Source of the DNA: Nocardioides zeae
GTDB taxonomy: Bacteria; Actinomycetota; Actinomycetes; Propionibacteriales; Nocardioidaceae
Assembly (NCBI RefSeq): GCF_030818655.1
Contig: NZ_JAUTAN010000001.1
Span: 310,001-374,000, forward strand
Direction of reading: 5' to 3'
DNA length: 64,000 nt
Under the pieces are notes generated by a model that made no database searches, had not been told where the DNA came from, and saw nothing but the letters and a program-made list of their open reading frames with translations. The translations under genes and the position numbers were made by a program. This document shows positions 52,478 to 60,316 of the stretch, piece after piece. Every line of letters begins with the position of its first letter. Position 1 is the first letter of the stretch.

Positions 52478-54109
52478 TTGAACGCCATCTCCACGCCCGA
52501 GACCGACACCCCCACGAGCGCGAGCACGAGCACCGCTCCCGCACCGACCTTCGTGGACGACCGCCTCGCCTGGTGGGCGCAGCAGACGCCGGACGCGCCG
52601 GCGATGACCTACCGCCAGCGCACCTGGACCTGGGCGCAGTGGGACGAGCGGGTGCGCCGCCTCGCCGGTGCCCTCGCCGCCGCGGGCATCGGCCGCGGCG
52701 ACGTCGTGTCCTTCCTCGACAAGAACCACCCGGCCTGCGTCGAGCTGTCGCTCGCGGCGGGGTCGCTGGGTGCCGCCAACGCCATCGTCAACTGGCGCAG
52801 CGCGGGCGACGAGGTCGACTACGCCGTCAACGACTCCGGCGCCCGGGTCCTCGTCGTCGGCGCCGAGCTGATGCCCACGATCGAGGCCATCCGCGACCGG
52901 CTCACGAACGTCGAGCGGATCGTCGTCGTCACGCCCGACGGGGCGACCGAGGACGGCGAGCCCGACGAGTACGAGGCGTGGCTGGCCGCCAGCGAGCCCC
53001 GCGGCCGGGCGGCGGACGTCGCGCCCGACGACACCTGCCTCGTCATGTACTCCTCCGGCACCACCGGCCGGCCCAAGGGCGTCATGCTGACGCACCGCAA
53101 CATGGTGAGCCACACGGTCAACGCCCACGACGGCTGGGACTTCGAGCCGGGCGACGTCTCGTTGGTGGCGATGCCCCTGTTCCACGTCGGCGGCTCGTCG
53201 TACGTGCTCTTCGGCATCCACGACGGCATCCCGTCGATCATGACGCGCGAGCCCGACGGTGCCTCGTTGGCCGGCGCGATCCTCGGCGGCGCCAACAAGA
53301 CGTTCCTCGTGCCGGCCGTGCTCGCCCAGGTGCTGCAGTCCGGGCCCGATGCGATCAAGCTGTTCGGGGCCCTGACGGCCTACACGTACGGCGCGGCCCC
53401 GATGCCGCCGCCGCTGCTGCGGGCGGCGATGCAGGCCTGGCCGGGCACCGACTTCATCCAGGTCTACGGGTTGACCGAGGTGGCGGGCGTGGCCACGCAC
53501 CTCATGCCCGACCACCACCGCGACGCCGCGCACCCGGAGCGCCTGGTGTCCGCGGGCGTGGCGCTGCCGGGGATGGAGGTGCGGGTCGTCGACCCGACCG
53601 GCGCCGACGTCCCGACGGGGGAGAGCGGCGAGATCTGGCTGCGTGGTCCGCAGGTCATGAAGGGCTACCTCAACAAGCCCGAGGAGACCGCGAAGGTGCT
53701 GACCGCCGACGGCTGGTTCCGCACGGGCGACGTGGGCCGCTTCGACGACGGCGGCTTCCTCTTCGTGCACGACCGCATCAAGGACATGATCATCTCGGGA
53801 GGCGAGAACATCTACAGCCCCGAGGTCGAGCGCGTGCTGGCCGAGCACCCGGCCGTGCTGGAGTGCGCCGTCATCGGCGTGCCCGACGACCGCTGGGGCG
53901 AGACGGTCAAGGCGGTCGTCGCGCTCAAGCCCGACACGAGCGCGACGGAGGAGGAGATCATCGCCTTCTGCCGCGAGCGGCTCGCCGGCTTCAAGTGCCC
54001 GCGCTCCGTCGACGTGCTGCCCGCCCTGCCGCGCAACCCGACGGGCAAGATCCTCAAGCGGGACCTGCGCTCGCCGTACTGGGAGGGCCGCGGCTCCGCG
54101 ATCGTGTGA
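52478..54109 (+). CDS. acyl-CoA synthetase / AMP-dependent ligase
   Basis: About 543 residues. The AMP-binding signature is YSSGTTGRPKGVMLTH, followed by VYGLTEVAGVATHLMP, WFRTGDVGRFDDGG and the catalytic C-terminal Lys in RNPTGKILKRDL. It activates a carboxylic acid with ATP and CoA; the fatty or aryl substrate is not readable. The start is uncertain: TTG 52478 has GGGAGGG nine bases before; GTG 52409 and ATG 52424 are in frame, but TTG gives the family's normal N-terminus (FVDDRLAWWAQQTPD soon after). A hairpin separates it from the NRPS gene, so it may not belong to that pathway. Confidence 0.9.
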   Translation: MNAISTPETDTPTSASTSTAPAPTFVDDRLAWWAQQTPDAPAMTYRQRTWTWAQWDERVRRLAGALAAAGIGRGDVVSFLDKNHPACVELSLAAGSLGAANAIVNWRSAGDEVDYAVNDSGARVLVVGAELMPTIEAIRDRLTNVERIVVVTPDGATEDGEPDEYEAWLAASEPRGRAADVAPDDTCLVMYSSGTTGRPKGVMLTHRNMVSHTVNAHDGWDFEPGDVSLVAMPLFHVGGSSYVLFGIHDGIPSIMTREPDGASLAGAILGGANKTFLVPAVLAQVLQSGPDAIKLFGALTAYTYGAAPMPPPLLRAAMQAWPGTDFIQVYGLTEVAGVATHLMPDHHRDAAHPERLVSAGVALPGMEVRVVDPTGADVPTGESGEIWLRGPQVMKGYLNKPEETAKVLTADGWFRTGDVGRFDDGGFLFVHDRIKDMIISGGENIYSPEVERVLAEHPAVLECAVIGVPDDRWGETVKAVVALKPDTSATEEEIIAFCRERLAGFKCPRSVDVLPALPRNPTGKILKRDLRSPYWEGRGSAIV

Positions 54110-54124
54110 CGCACCCGCGGTGGC

Positions 54125-54148
54125 GGGAGGGGACCGACGTCCCCTCCC
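54125..54148 (+). terminator. hairpin just before the NRPS start
   Basis: GGGAGGGGAC/GTCCCCTCCC with loop CGAC ends ten bases before the NRPS ATG. As a terminator it would isolate the NRPS from the ligase; since no SD is left in the gap, it may instead control NRPS translation. Confidence 0.7.
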
Positions 54149-54158
54149 GTTCACCTCG

Positions 54159-57100
54159 ATGCTCGATCATGCGTCGGTGACCGACCTGCTCGACCCGCTG
54201 CGCCGCGCCCACCTCGCCCCGCCGGAGCGCACCCTCGTCGACGTCGTCCGCGCGACCGTCGCCCAGGCCGCCGACGAGGCGGCGGTCGACGCGAGCGACG
54301 GCGTCCTCACCTACGCGGAGCTCGAGGAGGCCGCGACCGGCCTCGCGGCCGAGCTCGCCGGGCACGGCGTCGGTCCCGGCAGCAAGGTCGGCGTGCGGGT
54401 CACGTCGGGCACGACCGACCTGTACGTCGCGATCCTCGGCGTCCTGCTGGCCGGTGCGGCCTACGTGCCGGTCGACGCCGACGACCCCGAGGAGCGGGCG
54501 ACCCTCGTCTTCGGCGAGGCGGACGTGGCCGCGGTGGTCGGGGACGACCTGGTCGTCGACGTCCGTCGCCCGGCGGCGCCGCGCGAGATCGAGGACCCGT
54601 CGCCCGACGACGACGCCTGGGTGATCTTCACGTCGGGCTCGACCGGGAAGCCGAAGGGCGTCGCGGTCACCCACCGCAACGCGGCGGCCTTCGTGGACGC
54701 CGAGTCCCGGATGTTCCTGCAGGCGGAGCCGCTCGGCGTCGGCGACCGCGTCATGGCCGGGCTGTCCGTCGCCTTCGACGCGAGCTGCGAGGAGATCTGG
54801 CTGGCGTGGCGGTACGGCGCGTGCCTGGTCCCCGCGCCGCGGGCGCTGGTGCGCTCCGGGATCGACGTCGGGCCGTGGCTCGTCGCCAACCGGGTCACCG
54901 TCGTGTCGACGGTCCCGACGCTGGTCGCGCTGTGGCCGGCGGAGGCCCTCGAGCGCGTGCGGCTGCTCATCATGGGCGGGGAGGCCTGCCCGCCGGAGCT
55001 GGCGGCCCGCCTGGCGCGTCCGGGCCGGGAGGTCTGGAACACCTACGGGCCGACCGAGGCGACGGTCGTGGCCTGCGGTTGCGAGCTGACCGGCGAGCCG
55101 CCCGTGCGCATCGGCCTGCCGCTCGACGGCTGGGACCTCGCGGTGGTGGACCCGGCCACCGGTGTGCCGGTGGGGGAGGGCGAGCCCGGCGAGCTGATCA
55201 TCGGCGGGGTCGGCCTGGCCCGCTACCTCGACCCGGAGAAGGACGCCGAGAAGTACGCCCCGATGCCCACCCTCGGCTGGGAGCGGGCCTACCGCTCGGG
55301 CGACATCGTGGTCAACGACCCCGCGGGCCTGCTCTTCGCCGGCCGCGCCGACGACCAGGTCAAGCTCGGTGGTCGCCGCATCGAGCTCGGCGAGGTCGAC
55401 TCGGCCCTCCTCGCGCTGCCGGGCGTGCAGGGCGCCGCGGCGGCCGTGCGGCGGACGGCGGCGGGCAACCAGCTGCTGGTGGGGTACGTCGCGGTGGACC
55501 CCGACTTCGACCCCGCCGCCGCCCTCGACCGGCTGCGCGGCTCGCTCCCCGCCGCGCTCGTGCCCCGGCTGGCGGTGGTGGACACGCTGCCGACGCGCAC
55601 GTCGGGCAAGGTCGACCGCGACGCGCTGCCCTGGCCGCTGCCGGGCGCGGCCGGTGCCGGCGGCGGGTCGCGGAGCCCCGGCGACCTCAGCGACACCGAG
55701 TCCTGGATCGCCGAGCTGTGGCTCGAGGTGCTGGGGGCCGACGTCTCCGGCCGCGACGCCGACTTCTTCGACCTCGGCGGTGGCAGCCTCACGGCGGCGC
55801 AGATGGTCTCCCGGCTCCGGAGCCGCTTCCCCGAGGTGGCCGTCGGCGACATCTACGAGCGCTCCAGCGTGGGCGCGCTCGCGGCGTACCTCGACGGCCT
55901 CGCCGCGCCGCAGGCCGCCGAGCGGGACCGTCCGGTGCGACCGATCCCCGTGAAGAGCCAGGCCGGCCAGGTCGTCGGCACCCTCGGCGTGCGGGCCGTG
56001 GGCGGCCTGCGGTGGGTCGCCTGGACGCTCGTCGCGTCGACCGTCGTCGGCGTCGTGGCGGACCTGGACTGGCTGCCGTCGGCCCCGTGGTGGGTGCTCG
56101 TGCTGCTGTGGCTCGGGCTGCTCACGCCACCGGGCCGGATCCTGCTCGCGGCCGCCCAGGCGCGCGTGCTCCTGGCGGGCGTCGAGCCGGGGGAGCACCC
56201 GCGCGGGGGCAAGGTGCACCTGCGGCTGTGGCTCGCGGACCGCCTCGCCGACGAGATCGGCGCGACGGCGCTGGCGGGGGCACCGCTGATGACCTGGTAC
56301 GCCCGCCTCCTCGGCGCCCGCATCGGCCGCGACGTCGACCTCCACTCCCTGCCGGGGGTGACGGGGATGCTCACGCTGGGCAAGGGCTGCTCCGTGGAGC
56401 CTGAGGTGGACCTCTCGGGCTACTGGATCGACGGCGACGTCGTGCGCCTCGGTCCGGTCGAGGTCGGGCCCCGGGCCCGCATCGGTGCCCGCAGCACCCT
56501 GTGCCCGGGTGCGCACGTGGGAGCGGACGCGGAGGTCGCGCCCGGTTCCGCGGTCTTCGGCGCCGTGCCGGCGGGCGAGTTCTGGGCGGGGTCGCCGGCG
56601 CGGCGCCGCCGCAAGGACGCCCGGGGGCCGTGGCAGGACCGACCGGTGCGCAGCCGGGCGTGGGTCGCGGCGTACGCGCTGGCCGCCGTCGTGGTCGGCC
56701 TGCTGCCGGCGGCCGCGATCGGGGTCGGTCTCCTCGTCGCGCTGCCGGGCCTCGGCGACGTGGACGGGTACGGCGCGCTCCTGGCCCACCTGCTCCTGCG
56801 GACCCCGCCGGCGGTCGTGCTGGCGCTCCTCGTGCTGGCGCTCCTCGTCTGGCTGGTCGTGCGGCTGTGCGGGCTCGGCGTCCGCGCCGGGGTGCACCCG
56901 GTGCGGAGCGGCCCGGCGCTCGCGGTCTGGACGACGATGCGGGTGCTCGACGAGGCCCGCACCTGGCTCTACGGGCTCTACGCGTCCTCCCTCACGCCCT
57001 TCTGGCTGCGCGCGCTGGGCGCGCGGATCGGCACGGGGGTCGAGGCCTCGACGGTGCTGATGATCCCGTCGCTGACGCAGGTCAACGACCACTCCTTCCT

Positions 57101-58106
57101 GGCCGACGACACGCTCATCGGGGGCTACGAGCTCGGCGGGGGGTGGCTGCGGGCCGAGCGCGTCAAGATCGGCAAGCGCGCCTTCGTCGGCAACTCCGGC
57201 ATGGCCGCCCCGGGACGGCGGGTGCCCAAGGCCTCGCTGGTGGCCGTGCTGTCCGCGGCCCCGCAGCGCAAGACGGCCCGGTCCGGCGAGTCCTGGCTGG
57301 GCAGCCCGCCCGCGCCCCTGCGCCGCACGTCGGAGGAGAGCGACAGCACGCGCACCTATGCGCCGCCCCGCCGCCTGCTCGTCTTCCGTGGGCTCGTCGA
57401 GGTCTGCCGCGTCGTGCCCGTGGTGCTGGGCACGGTGCTGGCGGTGACCGTGGTCGTCGCCCTGGCGGCGCTGCTCGACACCGGTGCCCCCGTGCTCGGC
57501 GCGCTCCTCGCCGTCGTGCTCGCCGGTCCGCTCCTGGCCGTCGCCGGCCTCCTCGCCGCCGCCGTCGCGACGGCCGCGAAGTGGCTGCTCGTGGGCCGCA
57601 TGGGCCCGGGCCAGCACCCGTTGTGGAGCTCCTTCGTGTGGCGCAACGAGCTCGCGGACTCGTTCGTCGAGACCCTCGCCGTGCCCTGGTTCGCCCGCAC
57701 CGTGACGGGCACGCCGCTGCTCAACCTCTGGTTCCGCTCGATGGGCGCCCGCATCGGGCGCGGGGTGTGGGTCGACACGCACTGGCTGCCCGAGGCGGAC
57801 CTGGTCCACCTCGACGACGGCGCCACGGTCAACGCGGGCACGGTGGTGCAGACGCACCTCTTCCACGACCGGGTGCTCCAGCTCGACCGGGTGCGCCTCC
57901 GCCGGGGCGCGACCCTCGGCCCCAACAGCGTCATCCTCCCGGCGGCCGAGCTCGGACGGCACGCTACGGTGGGCCCGGTGTCCCTGGTCATGCGTGGTGA
58001 GTCCGTCCCCGACAAGACGGCCTGGATCGGCAACCCCATCGGGCCGTGGGCCCCGGCGAGCGGCCCGTCGACCGGCTCGGCGAGCGACGCGGTGAGCGGC
58101 TCGTGA
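54159..58106 (+). CDS. Pls/PosA-type single-module NRPS (epsilon-poly-L-lysine synthetase-like)
   Basis: About 1315 residues, near the roughly 1319 I recall for Streptomyces Pls. Adenylation domain (about 20-500): IFTSGSTGKPKGV, NTYGPTEATV, YRSGD, GRADDQVKLGGRRIELGE, GKVDRDALP. Carrier domain: DLGGGSLTAAQ with the phosphopantetheine Ser near 543. Then six or more membrane helices interleaved with three tandem soluble repeats bearing hexapeptide-like strands (ARLLGARIGRDVDLHSLPG; LRALGARIGTGVEAST; FRSMGARIGRGVWVDTH). No condensation or thioesterase domain. The eight-residue pocket plus Lys reads D-A-E-S-I-G-T-V-V-K, close to the lysine code D-A-E-S-I-G-S-V-C-K. Predicted to polymerise lysine or a similar diamine acid at the membrane. 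Confidence 0.88.
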   Translation: MLDHASVTDLLDPLRRAHLAPPERTLVDVVRATVAQAADEAAVDASDGVLTYAELEEAATGLAAELAGHGVGPGSKVGVRVTSGTTDLYVAILGVLLAGAAYVPVDADDPEERATLVFGEADVAAVVGDDLVVDVRRPAAPREIEDPSPDDDAWVIFTSGSTGKPKGVAVTHRNAAAFVDAESRMFLQAEPLGVGDRVMAGLSVAFDASCEEIWLAWRYGACLVPAPRALVRSGIDVGPWLVANRVTVVSTVPTLVALWPAEALERVRLLIMGGEACPPELAARLARPGREVWNTYGPTEATVVACGCELTGEPPVRIGLPLDGWDLAVVDPATGVPVGEGEPGELIIGGVGLARYLDPEKDAEKYAPMPTLGWERAYRSGDIVVNDPAGLLFAGRADDQVKLGGRRIELGEVDSALLALPGVQGAAAAVRRTAAGNQLLVGYVAVDPDFDPAAALDRLRGSLPAALVPRLAVVDTLPTRTSGKVDRDALPWPLPGAAGAGGGSRSPGDLSDTESWIAELWLEVLGADVSGRDADFFDLGGGSLTAAQMVSRLRSRFPEVAVGDIYERSSVGALAAYLDGLAAPQAAERDRPVRPIPVKSQAGQVVGTLGVRAVGGLRWVAWTLVASTVVGVVADLDWLPSAPWWVLVLLWLGLLTPPGRILLAAAQARVLLAGVEPGEHPRGGKVHLRLWLADRLADEIGATALAGAPLMTWYARLLGARIGRDVDLHSLPGVTGMLTLGKGCSVEPEVDLSGYWIDGDVVRLGPVEVGPRARIGARSTLCPGAHVGADAEVAPGSAVFGAVPAGEFWAGSPARRRRKDARGPWQDRPVRSRAWVAAYALAAVVVGLLPAAAIGVGLLVALPGLGDVDGYGALLAHLLLRTPPAVVLALLVLALLVWLVVRLCGLGVRAGVHPVRSGPALAVWTTMRVLDEARTWLYGLYASSLTPFWLRALGARIGTGVEASTVLMIPSLTQVNDHSFLADDTLIGGYELGGGWLRAERVKIGKRAFVGNSGMAAPGRRVPKASLVAVLSAAPQRKTARSGESWLGSPPAPLRRTSEESDSTRTYAPPRRLLVFRGLVEVCRVVPVVLGTVLAVTVVVALAALLDTGAPVLGALLAVVLAGPLLAVAGLLAAAVATAAKWLLVGRMGPGQHPLWSSFVWRNELADSFVETLAVPWFARTVTGTPLLNLWFRSMGARIGRGVWVDTHWLPEADLVHLDDGATVNAGTVVQTHLFHDRVLQLDRVRLRRGATLGPNSVILPAAELGRHATVGPVSLVMRGESVPDKTAWIGNPIGPWAPASGPSTGSASDAVSGS

Positions 58107-59422
58107 GCCAGCTCCCCACCGCTGACGACTACCTCCCGGGCCACGGCGACCGGTCCTGGTCGGCGCGCTCCTACGAGCTCGACCTCTCCTACAAGGTGGT
58201 CGGCAACCGCCTGGCGGGGGAGGCCCGCATCGACGTGGAGGTGCTCGAGCGCACCGACCGCCTCGTGCTCGACCTCGCCCACCTCGACGTCGCCAAGGTG
58301 ACCGTCGGCGGGAAGGCCCCCGCAAAGTTCGAGAAGCGCCGTCACCGGCTGGTCGTGCGGCTGCGCGAGAAGGCGGCGGTCGGCGCGCGCCTGGCGCTCG
58401 TCGTCAAGTACGGCGGCCACCCCCGCCCCGTCGTCGAGAAGCACCACGGCGACGCGGGCTGGGAGGAGCTCTCCGACGGCGTGATCGTCGCCGGGCAGCC
58501 CCACGGCGCGCCCACCTGGTTCCCCTGCAACGACCGGCCCGACGACAAGGCGACCTACCGCATCACGGTCACCACCGACGTCGGCTACACCGTCGTCTCC
58601 AACGGCCTGCTCGACGAGCGCCGCCGCCGCGGGTCCAGCGAGTCCTGGACCTACGTCATGGACGTGCCGATGGCGACCTACCTCGCCACCGTGCAGATCG
58701 GGCGCTACGACATCGTCGAGCACGACGGTCCCGTCCCGTTGTTCTCCGCGGTGCCCCAGGGCACCGGCCGCCACCGCACCGACGCGTACGACGCGGGCTT
58801 CGGCCGCCAGGCCGACATGCTGCGCGCGTTCGAGGGATGGTTCGGGCCCTACCCGTTCGGCTCCTACGCCGCCGTCGTGACGGGCGACGACCTGGAGATC
58901 CCGCTCGAGAGCCAGAGCCTGTCGACGTTCGGCAAGAACTTCGTCTCCGAGGAGTGGGAGCAGGTGCGGCTCGTCGCCCACGAGCTGGCCCACCAGTGGT
59001 TCGGCAACATCGTCACGCTGCGGCACTGGCGCGACATCTGGCTCCACGAGGGCTTCGCCTGCTACAGCGAGTGGCTGTGGTCGGAGGAGTCGGGCCGCGA
59101 GACCGCGCAGTGGTGGGCCGAGCACCACCACGCGAAGCTCGCGGACGCCGACCAGGACCTGGCGCTCATCGACCCGGGTCCGGAGCTCATGTTCGACGAC
59201 CGGGTCTACAAGCGCGGTGCCCTGACGCTGCACGCGCTGCGCACCGCGGTCGGCGACGACGCGTTCTTCGACCTGCTGCGGGGCTGGACCTCCGAGCACG
59301 CCGGCGGCTCCGTCACCACCGAGGACTTCCTCGCCTTCGCCGCGACCCGCACGGGCACCGACGTGGCGAGCCTGCTGCGACCGTGGCTGGCGCAGAAGAA
59401 GCTGCCCGCCCTGCCGGGCTGA
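58103..59422 (+). CDS. M1 family metallopeptidase coupled to the NRPS (Pld-like)
   Basis: A 439-residue zinc peptidase with the zinc site HELAHQWFGNIVTLRHWRD and WLHEGFACYSEW near 293-320. It is half the length of PepN, lacks the C-terminal ERAP1 domain and has no GAMEN; the segment EIPLESQSLSTFGKNF takes that place. GTG overlaps the NRPS stop (GTGA). In Streptomyces albulus an epsilon-poly-lysine-degrading aminopeptidase gene (pldII) adjoins pls, as I recall, so this enzyme may trim or degrade the polymer for self-protection or processing. No signal peptide is apparent. Confidence 0.9.
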   Translation: MSQLPTADDYLPGHGDRSWSARSYELDLSYKVVGNRLAGEARIDVEVLERTDRLVLDLAHLDVAKVTVGGKAPAKFEKRRHRLVVRLREKAAVGARLALVVKYGGHPRPVVEKHHGDAGWEELSDGVIVAGQPHGAPTWFPCNDRPDDKATYRITVTTDVGYTVVSNGLLDERRRRGSSESWTYVMDVPMATYLATVQIGRYDIVEHDGPVPLFSAVPQGTGRHRTDAYDAGFGRQADMLRAFEGWFGPYPFGSYAAVVTGDDLEIPLESQSLSTFGKNFVSEEWEQVRLVAHELAHQWFGNIVTLRHWRDIWLHEGFACYSEWLWSEESGRETAQWWAEHHHAKLADADQDLALIDPGPELMFDDRVYKRGALTLHALRTAVGDDAFFDLLRGWTSEHAGGSVTTEDFLAFAATRTGTDVASLLRPWLAQKKLPALPG

Positions 59423-60237
59423 TGGAGGGGCCGGACCACGCCGACGGGCGTCCTCGGCGGTGGCGCCCCTGGCCCCACGCCGACCGGGAGGTGCGCAGCT
59501 GCGGGTGGCGCGGGCACGTGACCTACGCCCCCGACGAGCCGGCGCTGGCACGCCGGCTCCAGGTCGCGACCGCGGTCGGGCCGGCCTGGCGCTGCCTGCG
59601 CTGCGGCGCGTTCGTGCCGGGCGAGCCGCGCGGCCGCGGACCGGCCGAGCGGGCGCCGGTCGTGCTGCGCGGACGGCTGCTGCGCGACGCGTGGGTGCTG
59701 CGCCTCCTCGCGGTCGACCGCTTCGTCCGGGGCACGCTGCTGCTCCTGCTCGCCGGGGCGCTCGTCTACTTCGACGAGCGGCGCGAGGTCGTCCGCAGCT
59801 ACGTCGAGCGCGACCTGCCCAGCTTCAAGCCCTTCGTCGACGAGCTCGGCGTCGACCCCCAGCGGGGCGTCGCGCGGATCGTGCTCGAGCTGTTCGAGGT
59901 CAGCCACCAGCGGCTCGTGTGGATCACGGTCGGGATCGCGGCGTACGGGCTCCTGCTGCTCCTCGAGGGCGCCGGGCTCTGGGGCATGCGCCGCTGGGGC
60001 GAGTACGTCGCGGCCGCCGCCACCGCCGTCTTCCTCCCCGTCGAGGTGGCGGGTCTCCTCGGCCACCTGAGCCTGCTGCTGCTCGTGACCTTCCTGGTCA
60101 ACCTGTTCCTCGTGGCCTACCTGGTGTGGACCAAGCGCCTCTTCGGGGTGCGTGGCGGACGCGCCGCGTGGGACGCCGAGCGGCGCCAGACCTCCCTGCT
60201 CGAGGTCGAGGGGGCCGCGGGGCCGGGCGGGGGCTGA
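59422..60237 (+). CDS. DUF2127-type integral membrane protein
   Basis: 271 residues. The N-terminal 75 residues hold a Cys pair motif (CGW...CLRCG) and a Trp/Arg-rich stretch. Four membrane helices follow: RGTLLLLLAGALVYF, WITVGIAAYGLLLLLEGAGLW, YVAAAATAVFLPVEVAGLLG and LLLLVTFLVNLFLVAYLVW. The arrangement WGEYVAAAATAVFLPVE is the DUF2127 hallmark. ATG overlaps the peptidase stop by one base (TGATG), making a coupled trio with the NRPS. Function unknown; it could assist export or immunity. Confidence 0.85.
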   Translation: MEGPDHADGRPRRWRPWPHADREVRSCGWRGHVTYAPDEPALARRLQVATAVGPAWRCLRCGAFVPGEPRGRGPAERAPVVLRGRLLRDAWVLRLLAVDRFVRGTLLLLLAGALVYFDERREVVRSYVERDLPSFKPFVDELGVDPQRGVARIVLELFEVSHQRLVWITVGIAAYGLLLLLEGAGLWGMRRWGEYVAAAATAVFLPVEVAGLLGHLSLLLLVTFLVNLFLVAYLVWTKRLFGVRGGRAAWDAERRQTSLLEVEGAAGPGGG

Positions 60238-60304
60238 GCCCGCGCCGTACCGGCTCTGCGGGGTGCACGGAGCCGCAGAAACGCCGATCGGCCCCTCGGC
60301 GCAC

Positions 60305-60310
60305 TACCGT
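60305..60310 (+). promoter_or_regulatory. -10 hexamer TACCGT of the helicase gene
   Basis: TACCGT ends six bases before GTG 60317, a leaderless spacing, although the six G residues between could also serve as a weak SD for a longer transcript. Confidence 0.45.
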
Positions 60311-60316
60311 TGGGGG

